This document shows, piece by piece, positions 21,500-33,352 of a DNA stretch of 64,000 nucleotides; positions within the stretch are counted from its first letter, which is position 1; every line of letters begins with the position of its first letter. The stretch is taken from NCBI GenBank assembly GCA_036362985.1, contig JAYGXS010000003.1:81172403-81236402 (forward strand). Direction: 5' to 3'. Below the pieces are notes generated by a model, which saw only the letters and a list, made by a program, of their open reading frames with translations, ran no database searches and was not told the origin of the DNA. This DNA comes from Ligula intestinalis (Eukaryota; Platyhelminthes; Cestoda; Diphyllobothriidea; Diphyllobothriidae). A program made the position numbers and the translations under genes.

Positions 21500-24400
21500 G
21501 ATATGATATCTGGACCCCGAATATTTGGACATATTGATAGTAAGATTATATGGAATAGCCGAATGTTCCCAATTGGGCGCCATGGGGCAATTTGAATTAT
21601 CACGCACAAATATTTGGTTATTATATTTTCATATAATTTCCTATTTTTATACGTTGTACTTTGTAATCATTTCTTTCGCCTGATCTGCCCCACCCATTTA
21701 ATCCTTACTATCACCTGTCTGGTATTACAAAAGGATGGGTTTTCGCGCGCTGCTTGGGGACATAAATTGAATTGTTACCCACTATTGTGAGTTGGGTTTG
21801 CTGTAAGTGCTCTAATAGATATTTTAAACGACACTGAAGCATGACTTTGGCGTGGTCTTTGGCTCTACCGCGTACATGGGGTAGGCTGTCGTTGGAAGGT
21901 TGACTTCATGGGCGTGGTCATATTTCAGTCTAACCTAGGTATGTAGGCAGCCTCTGTGGTCGGAATTGGAAGGTGTGCTTTCCAAGACTTTTGTCACATT
22001 TTTTCCGCTAGCTACATGCTAGTGAAATTCAGCGACAGTGAGTTGTTCTTCACTTCGCTTTTATTAGCCACCAGAAATCAACTTAACGACGGCGATGGCG
22101 AATCGGTCACGCAAAAGTGTTATAGTGCTCCTGTAGAGTGGGATACATTGGTAGGACAAAGAGGCACCAGGGAAATAGGATAAAGTAAACAAATGCATTC
22201 CCAGTTAGGTAATTGTGGAACTAAAACTATGTGGAGTTCTATCCTTGACATATATTAAATAATAACGACCGATTCATACCCTGCAAAGCCTGTTAGATTG
22301 TCTACCAAGATCCAGCCAACTTTTCTAAGAGCCTACGCCAACGGTTGCTAGGAGGAATCAAAGCAATGGCTATATGACTACTGATTCGGGTGCTGTGCTG
22401 TCAAAATACGCTTATTCAGGTACTCTTTCTTCCATGACCGACACCGACTTTAAGTTGTGAAAACAGGTCGCTTCCGTTCCCTGATGACAGTTGATAGGCG
22501 TACTTAACAGAAATGTTCATTTTTCTACAAATATCACTCACACGCTGGCGTAATTTCCCCTTTCTCACAGTCCCAGTGCCAGGAAGGTGCAAATCTCGCC
22601 ATGCAAGTGGTGTGGAAATAATGAGTTTTGACCATCCAACACTTCTCCACTTCTCATATTTTTACTGTCTATGAAAGTTATCTTGTCCCCGTACTGAATG
22701 TCCGAAAATATTTGTTTGTCCAAATGGCTTTTCACGTTACCAAATGTTTAACGAGCCCTCCTCCGCTTCCCTCCTAGAGCCACTTTTTAATTTTGTCCTT
22801 GTAATTTCAACCAAAATAATAAAATTAATGCAAAAGTCTGAGGAGTTGTTGTCTGGAGCGCTTTCACCCAATAGGCGGCTTTATTCCTACGCTGGCAGTG
22901 ACAACCTGGAGCATTTTACAAGATCGAAGAGAAGACGACTGTGGCCTTGTAAAAGGAGTTGTGCACTTTTCCCAAGTAGTAAAGAGGACATAAAAGGACC
23001 GGTGATTTGCAGGAAATGTAAATATGCATGTTAGGTGACAGTAGGGTTTTTAAATGCATCTGCCATCAGATAACACTAGACGCGTAAAAGTGCATCATGT
23101 GTTAACGCAAACATTCCTAGAACTTTCAACAGCTGTGAGGTCGTTTGAAACGGCATGGTCTATTGTGAATGAGGTTTGCACTTTAATTAAAATATATCTT
23201 AAAAGTTGGAACGATTTAGATGCAATGAAATAGTAGTAATTCGTGTTGACTGAGGTCAGTACATTCAAGAACACATGCATACAAAACTTTACAGTTAAGT
23301 TATACTTCTAAACATAACCTTTCCCATCACGAGTAATTTCGTTATAACTAATACACATCTGCCGAAATAGCTCTTTTTGTCTACAGAAATGTCCTCTACC
23401 TGCTATGTATGAAACCAAAACTGGTAAAGCATGATCTGTATACATTAGACAATTATATGCCACCTTTGAAATGTTCTTTTACTGATTTGAAGGCGACGAA
23501 TGGTTCTGTGCATACCCGACAAATATCCAAGTTTTGTTTGCTTTCGAGGAGGAACCATTTTTTAAATCTTTACGAGGCTCGATCTGTCGAAGAATGTTGA
23601 TCAAAAACGGCTGAATATGCTATCTCCACCCCCTAAAACGCATCGGTAATGCTACTAAGGTGATGCGGCGTCGTGAACGCCAAGAACTCTTTTTAATAAC
23701 GCAAGGTTTAACGAAAAGCACGCCCAAAGTTTTCATTAAATAGCAATGGTGAGGAACTAACAATCAAATGCAATTCTCTGAGCTCAAAAGCACATAACTC
23801 AGTGAGTGTTTACTAAACACGTTTGATTTTTTCGCATTCAGTCCTTTGTCTACAACGATGCCAATGTAGAACTTGCAGCCACGATCGCTGTCTGTTTGTC
23901 TAATGATAGAAATGAGCACCAAACGTCGACAGTCTTCAGTAGTCGACTGAATCATAAAATTGGAAAAGAGAGTAAGACTGTCAGCTCTATCCGTACTATA
24001 GGAAGACCAAAGAGCTTGAATAGTCGTGGTCTGTAAAGCCCCTGTCGCCACCAACGGATGGGATAACTTGATCCTTTACAGGACTCGGATTCGGGCTTCA
24101 AGGGCTTTTTTCACTTTAGCCTTCAAGGCGTTTTTTAACCCATTGTCGCCTTATACATCATAGTGGATATTGGGTCATGCATGGGGCGCGTATATGTGGT
24201 GCTTATATTTGGTGATAACTGCGCTCACACATTATCCGGTTGTCTGAAATGTGCTTTGCCACCGGACCCTGGTGGATTGCAAAGGCGAAAATGCGTCAGA
24301 TGCTAAAGAAGTTTCCTTACTTTTGACAAATTCGCACACAACTCTCCGATTCCGGGCTTGCCTTGATGGACACGCTGTAAAGGGAATAGTTTATAACGAT

Positions 24401-25560
24401 TAAATTATTACAGTTTTTGATTGTTTTTTTTCTAACATAATCGTCATGGGAAGAAACAAAAGCTCCCAGATTGTGTACCTTGATGGACTGAGAATACTGT
24501 GAGCCAGCAATCGCACGTCGTATATTTAGGATAAGTTTTTAAACATTAAGGTTGCATTGTGTGTGACTTCGTTTATCCCTGGCCGTATCTTTCCGCAAAT
24601 TAAAATACGAAACCTTTCTAAACAATTAAGTAGGTTAAACACAAACCTTTATCTTAGAAATAGTAATTCCCCTAGTGCTACTTTTTAACATACGTTTCTG
24701 TCTGGCTCTTCTGCTAAGATGTCTATTTCAGTGCTACATTGCTTTCTATTTAACAAGGGTTAATTGTCTAGGAATGTCAAGTTATTTTAGAATTCCTAGA
24801 TAGCGGATTTGACCAATGGTTTGCACATATACACAATATGCCTATATTTGACGTGTAGTAGGGCAGCTAGCGATTAACTGGACTCGCGGTCAGTTTTGTC
24901 GGTCACTCCCCAGGGGCCGTTGGTGGAATCATCGTAAGTGAAATATTGTTCGTGTCGCCTATTTTTCCATTTCCAAAATTTAGATTTTGACAGACGGACA
25001 ACCAACTGTCACCTACGCAATATGGTTTCGTATCATACGGTACTTCGCAGATCACGCCTAGGCCTGAAGGAGTTGTAAATTAATAAGGTCTACTTATTCG
25101 GTTTTTGATAACGTTTTGAGATAGATTTTATGCCCCCTTTGTTGCAGCTTTTTATTTTAAGGTTCACAAGTTACTTCGCAAATCATACCTACGTTGGTAA
25201 AATTGGTAAATTAATAAGGCATACTTAAAAGACTTTTGAAAATTTTTTGAGAAACGTTCAAGTGCTATTTTTTGCAGCATTTATCTACCTTGCACACAAG
25301 AAAGTTCCTACATTCTTCCCTGCCGTTAACATTCAGGCTCTATAAAAATTTTAGTAGATTTCATAGGGCGCGCTACTGAATAAACAAAAAGAATTCCGCT
25401 TAAATATATATTCCACGGTTATACAAATTGCCTGCTTGAACATTTTAGTAATACGAAATATGTCCTTTGTCGATGTATACAATTTAAAGAGGACGTAGTT
25501 TACTTTCACTCTGGAAAAAAACGATGATTTGAGTAGACGGACTTTTAAATATATTTGGAC
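21500..25560. other. Intron sequence, nothing recognised
   Basis: Short ORFs only, with no domain motif and no repeat that recurs elsewhere in the window. Confidence 0.5.
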
Positions 25561-25584
25561 ATGAAATGGAGGTGACAAAGCAAA

Positions 25585-25722
25585 GGAGACCGGAATGGTC
25601 ATTTCAGACTTGTTAGCTATCATCAGCCAGTCATACCAAACGCAAAGGTCGGAATCCCAAGATTCGAAAATAGGACCTTTAGTCTTTGAGTTAAATACCT
25701 ACCACGGCACCACGGACCCTAT
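25585..25722 (-). mobile_element. tRNA-derived SINE
   Basis: On the minus strand the head reads gtgccgtggtaggta, the B-box relic is ttcgaatcttggg, and the body is tatgactggctgatgatagc...gaaatgaccattcc. A further body fragment of the same family on the same strand is at 25738-25808. Confidence 0.6.
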
Positions 25723-27289
25723 TCTTTTTTTGTTTGGACGTAATGAACCCGAGCTGGGAATGGCCATTTCTAGATTGTTATTAGCATGTTTAATGGCCCC
25801 TGAAGGTTAATAGAAAAATGAATACGAGTTAAAGTGCATTACTTTCCATGTTGGTTCTAAACTTGATAAGAAATCGAACGATCTTGAGACCATTTTGTAA
25901 GGTGACCAAAAGTAAAACACCATTCAGGCCATCCTTCTCTTACCGAAATGCATTTAATAACTGCGGTGGAAATTACATTACATCGGTAAGTAACCGGCAT
26001 ATTCACATGTGGGACACACTTTAACGGCAATCGGATGTCTGCTACTTTACTCCCAATCAATCCGTTGCAGCTCAGCCAGGGTTGTATGGGAAAGAGCAAA
26101 CTCACAGCGCTCAATTATCAGCAATCAATTCCTCCCAAATAAGCCATCAGCATGCACCTACAGTTTTGACTTAGAAGGTAACTAAATAATAGGATAATAT
26201 ATCTATAGCAAGAATAAATCAATTTCCAAGCATTAAAATCTTTATGTCGACCATCCATGAAATCAAATACCAAACCCTTCATTGAATCCTTTTGGCTTTA
26301 AGTTAAAAAAATGCCTTTTTAACTGCAAACCACTTAGCTTCGTGACGATGTACTTCCTTATCTATTAAACATATGGTTTTAAGGTTTGTACTCAATATTT
26401 GCAAGCTGGAATGTGGGATGAGCTTTTTAGTTTGGAAAAGGTAAGCATGGGTCCATACTTTACCGTCTGTAATGAAGGTAGTGACATTTTATTTTGCCTT
26501 TACGCACGCCTTATACCTCATTTATATTCATACACAAGTGTATCTAAAATAAAGATAATAGGAGTACTACGAAAAATAAATTCGTAGGCAAGTTCATATC
26601 TTTTCCCTAGAAAAGTACAAGAGCCTGTGATTTTCCTATTTGCTTCATTTTCAATGGAAGACTGTTGAAATTAAAGGGCTGCCAGCACCAGAAAACTGAC
26701 GTGACCAAATAAATCCGATCATCAATCTAATGATTAGCTGCGAGTACTCTGAATAAAGGAGGTCAGGTTTATTAATTGTGCAAGGACCACCTATGCATTC
26801 ACTTTTGCCGCAAAAAACGTAACTTATTTTCTTCTGGGTTGAAAAAACAAAGCCCGCATTCAAACATTGTAAATAAAAAAGCAGGGGAGTTTGCATCGCC
26901 TGCATAATCACCTAATATAAAAGTTGTAAACTGCACCCATCTGCATTTGCGTTTCCGGACTTACATAGCTTCCTAGTCAGCAACTTTTTCTGGCCTGAGT
27001 GTTTTCTTAGGCAGGATATGTAGCCAAGCGGGCGGCCAAGGAATCGCGTGAGAGCGAGGCAAATTGCCGAGTCCTCGCGCTTCGCCAAAAAGCCACGAGG
27101 GTGATAAAAACGTTTGACAATTAACGGCTCGGATGTGGACTCATGAGCAGTCATCGCACCACGTACGACCACCAGCGAGGGCTGTGGGGTCTGTTAATGG
27201 GATTTGGCACGTGGCTGCATAGCGATTGCACCCTATTAATATTGCACCCTTGGCACCCTTATCATTTTTATCTGCGGCAATCTTGGATA

Positions 27290-27335
27290 ATGTGCTTGGA
27301 TGAGCATCCGAAACGTCGCTCCAATAAATTTCACG
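27290..27335 (+). ncRNA. Decayed hammerhead-like tail next to CAT microsatellite
   Basis: The perfect hairpin GGATG-AG-CATCC (27298-27309) is followed directly by GAAACGTC and, after cgctcc, AATAAA, the same 3' half as the intact hammerheads. The upstream CTGANGA box is not recognisable. Confidence 0.4.
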
Positions 27336-27347
27336 TTTAAGTGATTG

Positions 27348-27394
<47 letters not shown>

Positions 27395-27404
27395 NNNNNN
27401 NNNN

Positions 27405-27479
<75 letters not shown>
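27348..27479 (+). repeat. (CAT)n microsatellite with a 10-N gap
   Basis: A near-pure CAT array with a few CAC units near 27450-27460. Ns fill 27395-27404. It directly follows a hammerhead-like retroelement tail and may have grown from that element's simple 3' tail. Confidence 0.9.
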
Positions 27480-27480
<1 letters not shown>

Positions 27481-29689
27481 TTCTTCTTCTTATTCTTCTG
27501 AATCTTTTACAGCTTAAAAATCTAAAATTATGATGTAATTTCGACGTAAATTAAGCATCGAATTCTGTGAGATCCCAGGGATCAATGTGAGCTCGGCAAT
27601 TACTGCCAGGCATGTGATGGCATGGCAACGGCGTCTATAAGCACTGCACTCTTTACACCATCGGCATCCCTATCTACGATTGTCTCTAGTGATGACTTCA
27701 AACGAACATTCAAAACGTATGACCAATAAGCATAATGATCAAACTATTGCATTGGAGCTTTTCAGATCAATAGCCTGCAGAATACAGTACTCCTTTCCGC
27801 AAAAGCTGCAAAATAGGTTTGCTAGAGTAAAGTGTTAGGATACTGCGCTGGAATTCTAGTTGTAGGCTCTTATATGCTTTTCTGATTTTTCATGAAGGCT
27901 TCAATTAAAGTATAGAGTCAAATAGCTTAATGAAAGCAATTTGCCAGCCTTATGTTATTCTGAAAATTAACGCCGCAGGGCATCAGCCTATTTATTTACG
28001 ACATATGCTTGGTTATAACAATCATTAGCATAGCTTCCGTAGGCTTTCAAATCCACTCTTCTTGCAGGTATGTTTGACTCCTGCAAAGCAAGAGCCCTCG
28101 CTCAGTTCTGGTTGCTTTGACCTGGCATTGCCATGGGAGCAGGATGGTAGATGCACGAAAATGTGCTGTAGGTTCCGCGTCATCTGCCTTCTTTGGTAAG
28201 TAATCTACACTCAAATCCTTGGTACCTCCCCTATTTCAGGGACCACGTTGTAGTCGCTATAGTTTCTGATGATCGGTCTGTCGGAGCGTTGAGTAAAATT
28301 TCAAGAAGGTGTGCTCGTTCATTCTCAATGATAGGGTAAGTCTTACTTTGTTTCCAGACGATTGGTTCAGCTCCATTTGTGGCCCACCGCGTGAATGCCC
28401 TACTAACAGAATTCCCGCTTCAAACGCAGACAACAGCCTTCGTTGGCCAACATCAAAGATATTCCCTATGGCGTAGAGTAAGATTTTACGCATCACCCAG
28501 TCAAGTAGCTGGTCTGCAAAAGATCAAACAAAATCTTGTTTGTAATGCAGATTACGTTGCTATGATTAATGCATGATTTACTCCCGTAATAACATAGGCC
28601 CACCTGGTCGAAATTTGGACTCACGGCCACGCAAACTGAAGTGAGCAATGCCAAGTAATAAGTTACCACCACAATTTACTATCCACACCCTTATAGTGGA
28701 TAAAAACGTTGCTTTACAGACATGGGTCTTAGTAGTCATGTCTCCAATAAGAACGGAAACTGTAGGATGGCCGAAGCCGTGATGAGAACTCACTGAGTGA
28801 GTGTATTGACTTTCCAGTGTTATAGTAAACCTTGCGCGCAAATGACTGCGAAAAAGTTGTGAGGTTTCTGCAGGGAAACATAGGTACATCTTATTTATTG
28901 TCATTTTTTCTATCTCCACAGCGAACTCTTGAATGAAATCGCAAGCTGCAGTTCAATCGTCGAAACTGTGTTTGCATTGTCTGGAGTGTATAAGGCCTTC
29001 GTACGGATGTAGAAGTTGGTGCAGTCTGGCCAACTGAATTCTCGGCCGCACAGTGGCTTTACTTTCCTCTAAAACATTTATGCTCGTACTGACTGCATTT
29101 TTCGCTTAAGCGCACCAGTTATTCGGCAGGTATTGTCCTGCTTACATTCAGACATTCATGTTTATTACTCAGCTGTCTTGTGATGAGCGCTCGCACTACA
29201 GACCCTAGATGGAGTGCCCGGGTAACTAGCAGCTCCTACGCTCACAGCAAAGAACAATGGACATAATTCTCCCTAAGCGGAGCCTTCTTTAAAAATTAAG
29301 GATTATCAGCTGATTAAAACGCGAGTGAATAGGCATTTGTAGGTAGGTGGAACAATCGCTTACACAACAAAACTGCAAACAATAGAAAAACGCACTGGCA
29401 GGGTGCTTGGCTTCCACACGCCTCCAGGCCAGCTTTCATAGGGGAATTTTCCAAGCTATCAGAAGATAGCTAGTTTACTAATGTGTCTGTCAGAGACTTA
29501 ATGGTAAATTATCTTCTTCAACAGCTCTAGAAGGAATAAGGATGGAAGGAAAGATAATAATATAATCCTACCATGCCGTGAGACAGAGAGAGTATGTGCT
29601 AGCATGCTTCCTACCCAGAAGCAAACCAGCGATTACTGGGCGACATGAAGTACTTGCTGGACAGCTTCTTCTCCCCTTTTATGATCCCT

Positions 29690-29855
29690 TACTCTGATGA
29701 GAAAGTAACCCACTGATCCCTGTGCATTTATCCCCGTACTTACTGTTGATTGATTGCTTCAACAATTGTAACTCTACGCTGATATTACCTTAGTTGCCCG
29801 AATGATGGATAGTCGAAGACTTATTTTCCAAACTTGACTTGCTGATGCTTACAGT
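29690..29855 (+). repeat. Dispersed repeat family, copy c
   Basis: It carries cgtacttactgttgattgattg, aatgatggatagtcgaag and aacttgacttgctgatgctt, in the same order as copy d. Confidence 0.5.
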
Positions 29856-30437
29856 GGTTCAATCGCTGGATGAAATAACATAGGTTTACAACTCATCCCA
29901 GATAAAATTGGTATTGCTTAAAGTAACCATTTAACAAGATCAAGTGAAAGGTTTCATAGATGAATCAGGTAACATAAGCTCGGCAGGTGCGTGCCATGGA
30001 TGACTATACCAGCCCAACCGTAGTTCTGTTCGCAGAATATGCGTAGCTCACATTTTCCAGGACGATTATTTTATAAATATCCTCAAACCCCTATAGCAGT
30101 TATTCAACACAACAGGCGTCAAGCGCTTTCAAATAAACCTTGCATACAACTGCTAGCCTGCAGCATATGGACATGCATGCAATGGATAGTGGAAAAGTTA
30201 AGAAGTTAGTTTTTAAAAAAAAACTACTGATGTTCTTCTACCTCACGTAGGTGTCTGTATCCAAAAGATCGAGTCATTGGAAATGATTGAGAAAACTGAC
30301 AGATTTAATAGTGAATCGCGCAGGCATCCCAATCTCATGCCATTTTTTGTCGGTAATCGCGTTGACCACTCCATCCGGCTTGACTATGTGGTGCTATTTT
30401 ATGGGGCTGCGTGTACAGTTTAATTTTGGCGCTTTCT

Positions 30438-30719
30438 TCACCTTGCCCACTGTCCCATCGGTAGCCGCTTTGAGCTCCAATATGCGAGCAAGGCAGAAAG
30501 CATACGTCTGCTAAAGGCAGCGCGCTCCAATGGGGAGTTATGCGTCTCCCTTTCCAAATATTTCAGTATTTTTGTAGCAATCGTATCTCCTGTTTTAGCC
30601 TCCGTATGTGCGGAGTCAATGAATGCAAGGAATTTGTTGAAAACAGCCCGCTGTTGATCATTGCCTTTTGTAAAATAGGACAATGTGTTCATAGCGCTAT
30701 AAAGCTGCAAAGAGTGCAT
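30438..30719 (-). CDS. Unidentified 93-codon ORF in an intron
   Basis: This minus-strand ORF starts ATG and ends TGA. It is lysine/alanine/glutamate-rich and looks helical (for example ATKILKYLERETHNSPLERA), with no cysteine. No family was recognised. It lies inside the receptor's 26-kb intron on the same strand and has no obvious splice partners. It may be a fragment of a mobile-element protein or chance; composition is the only argument for it. Confidence 0.2.
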   Translation of the reverse strand: MHSLQLYSAMNTLSYFTKGNDQQRAVFNKFLAFIDSAHTEAKTGDTIATKILKYLERETHNSPLERAAFSRRMLSALLAYWSSKRLPMGQWAR

Positions 30720-33046
30720 GTTTTGCTTCTTTTGTCAGAATAAAAGAACATATCGAGAGTAATATATGTGTTGTTCCTTTTGCAGGGCTACCAGATGAAT
30801 GTTTTGCGCGCTAACGGATGGTTAAAGACAACTTCCTACGTGAACATGTGAATAGCAGGCGGGAGCCAGCTCTTCAACGTTTGCCGTCACTGCATCCACG
30901 TCCAGCACTCAGTATTCTTTGCTATTGCAGGAGAGGCTGCGGTATATGCTGTGCAAGTGTGTTTTTTTCACAGTTCGACCATAGGAACCTAAGTGGTGGA
31001 TCTAGGGCTTCACAGAACGACGGACAGAGGAAATGTTATCTTCCAAACGTTTTTTTTTACTTCATCTTTGCCAGAGCTGAGTGATACGGCGTGAGCTTGC
31101 ACCATGGCATTCTTCGTAACCCTTCTGATGTGCGTTTTTTATGAATGTCAATCCCAAATAACGCCCGCTATGTCATCCACTGCCGTCATGTTATTTAAGC
31201 ACATATACCGCTGTTGGGTTCACCTCTAAGGACACGTGGTGGTCGCAGATGGTGCGTTGGTCAAGCTCTCGTTAAATAGCCACCGGCCTGCTTCGTTTTT
31301 TTGCTGTTTAGTGCAAAGGTTTGGCTTCAGCTCGTCACTTCGTGATCTGCTACTGAGAAGGTTTTCTGATGAATTCCTTTTCTCCCAGCCTTCTTCAGTA
31401 ATTGAGAAGAGAGCTAAATGCATAAGGAACTGGACCTACAGTCAGTGCTTCAAGTCAATTTTTATGCAAAATATCTAAAGAACTTACTGGAAGTAATATG
31501 GCGTGTAGGCAATAACGATCGCCATTTCCTAGGCGTAAATAAATGTCAAACGATAAGAACTGATAAAACACCTTTTCGATAAATTTTTGAACGTAAGTTG
31601 TTATGTACTGAAAATATACTCTCATGCCAAGAACTCTCCTCTCTCCTTTCGCTGTCTGAATGCATTTCCACGAGTCTAGTGGTATTTCTGAAGGTCCGCT
31701 CGGCAGCATCCTAAAAATGCATTCCAAATGGATTTTGTTCTCTCATGAGTGTTCAAAAAGACTGCTTGGAGAGGACACTGACCGCGTCGACGGCAGACCA
31801 CTTAATAAGTTTAAAAATGTTTCATAGTTAGTTTTGACAAGCAATTTAGCCGGTTGACTGAACACCGTTAATTTAGTGCATGTTCGATGGAATGCAAACA
31901 GACACGGGATGGCACGAATCCTCGACGTATTCGCTCTAGCATGAAGCACAACAAAATAAGGAGAAGCCGATAAAATCTGAGGGAGTTTCAGATTCCTAAT
32001 ATTTTCATTATATTTCGGTGCCCCCGTCAAGTAATAAGCAAAATGACCTCACCGATTACATAATCGGTGCTGACACTTTATCTGGACAGGAAAGTTAGCC
32101 TCAAGGGAGGCGCTCATATGAACATTTATTCGAGGGCCAGCGTCAGCTAGGCAGATGGCTGAGCAATAATTGCCTAAATATGGTTGATTAACTTACAATG
32201 GCTAATGAATCAAATTTCAGTCCTTAACCAAGGCCAGATAGTCTTTGAAGAAGGACAAACCATTGTTTTTATAGGCAGTGATAATTCTTTATAAATGCAG
32301 AAAGGTTTTTTTGCCCAAGTTGTCCGTATCCGCACCATTCTCTGATGTTGTAATCGCGTATGCTGCTGAAGCGTTTGCCAAATAGAGGTATTGTTCTAGC
32401 AATCGTGTCTGCTCCTACTCACCGGCTTCCTGGGCTTCTTATTTTCGGGTTTATGGACACACGCCACTACTGGTATAATTATGGTCTCGGTAATCATCAT
32501 GCATTTTCATCGACAGCTCTCAATTCGACATTCGAATGCATGGTGGGAGCCTCCGGAATGCCCTTAATATTGTTGTAAAAAACAAGACTTTTATTTACAG
32601 TGACACGTACTCACGAGTGGATGTAACTGTATTTCTTTTTCCGGTTGGACAAAGAAGGGCTTGCTTGATGCCACCTGTGTCGCGAGAAATTGTCTACTTC
32701 GTCTCTGAAACTCTACTAGCCGTTACAGAAACGGATTATAATTTTTACTCGGGTACAGTATACAATACTTACTGCAATTTTCCAGAGTAATAAGTGAATT
32801 TTTATATATCAGGCATTAATTCAATAAAAGAAGACGGTCTGAGCAACCATAAGAGAGGGCATCGTATTCACAAAAAAAGAGGTTGTCTACTGTCTTATGT
32901 TTTATACTCCCTGCTCGACGCTTTGATCTTGCCTGGGGTTGGGCTGATCTTCCAGTTTGGAAGCGCTACAGAAAATAGTGAGAGTGCACTGAATCAGAGC
33001 ATTGACCTTCGAGTCACTTGTCAACAACGAAAATAAAGGCAGGAGA

Positions 33047-33352
33047 TTCCTTGGTAGCAACGAATGTTCATATTTATATTAACATGCTAACATCCACGCT
33101 TCCCGTAAGACAGAAACTTGGGTTTTTTTTATATACGATATAACTATCCCAATCTTACCCTAACCCCAAGTTTTACCCTTACCCTACCCCTTACCCTAAC
33201 CCTAACTCTTTTCCTTACCTTAACCCTAATCCTAGCTCTAAAACCCTAAACCTAACTCTAATTTTTTTATACTAACACTTACATTTACCCTAACAGAAAT
33301 TAATTGAGTAGGTATGTAACTATAAATGAGAAAATTCATTGCTACCAAGGAA
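33047..33352. mobile_element. MITE-like element with telomere-like core
   Basis: The 14-mer ttccttggtagcaa at 33047-33060 is exactly inverted at 33339-33352, and similarity extends about ten more bases inward (GAAT, TTC). The interior is dominated by CCCTAA-type repeats. No target duplication or coding sequence was seen. Confidence 0.5.
33154..33298 (+). repeat. Interstitial telomere-like repeats (CCCTAA)n, degenerate
   Basis: Roughly twenty units of the type ttaccctaac / ccctaaccct with many variants. CCCTAA is the complement of TTAGGG, the flatworm and vertebrate telomere unit. A much smaller patch (cttaaccctcaccttaacctt) is at about 16894. Confidence 0.8.

Noticed and set aside
27141..27533. 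ORFs made of poly-Met or poly-His
   Set aside because: They are translations of the CAT microsatellite and the N gap.
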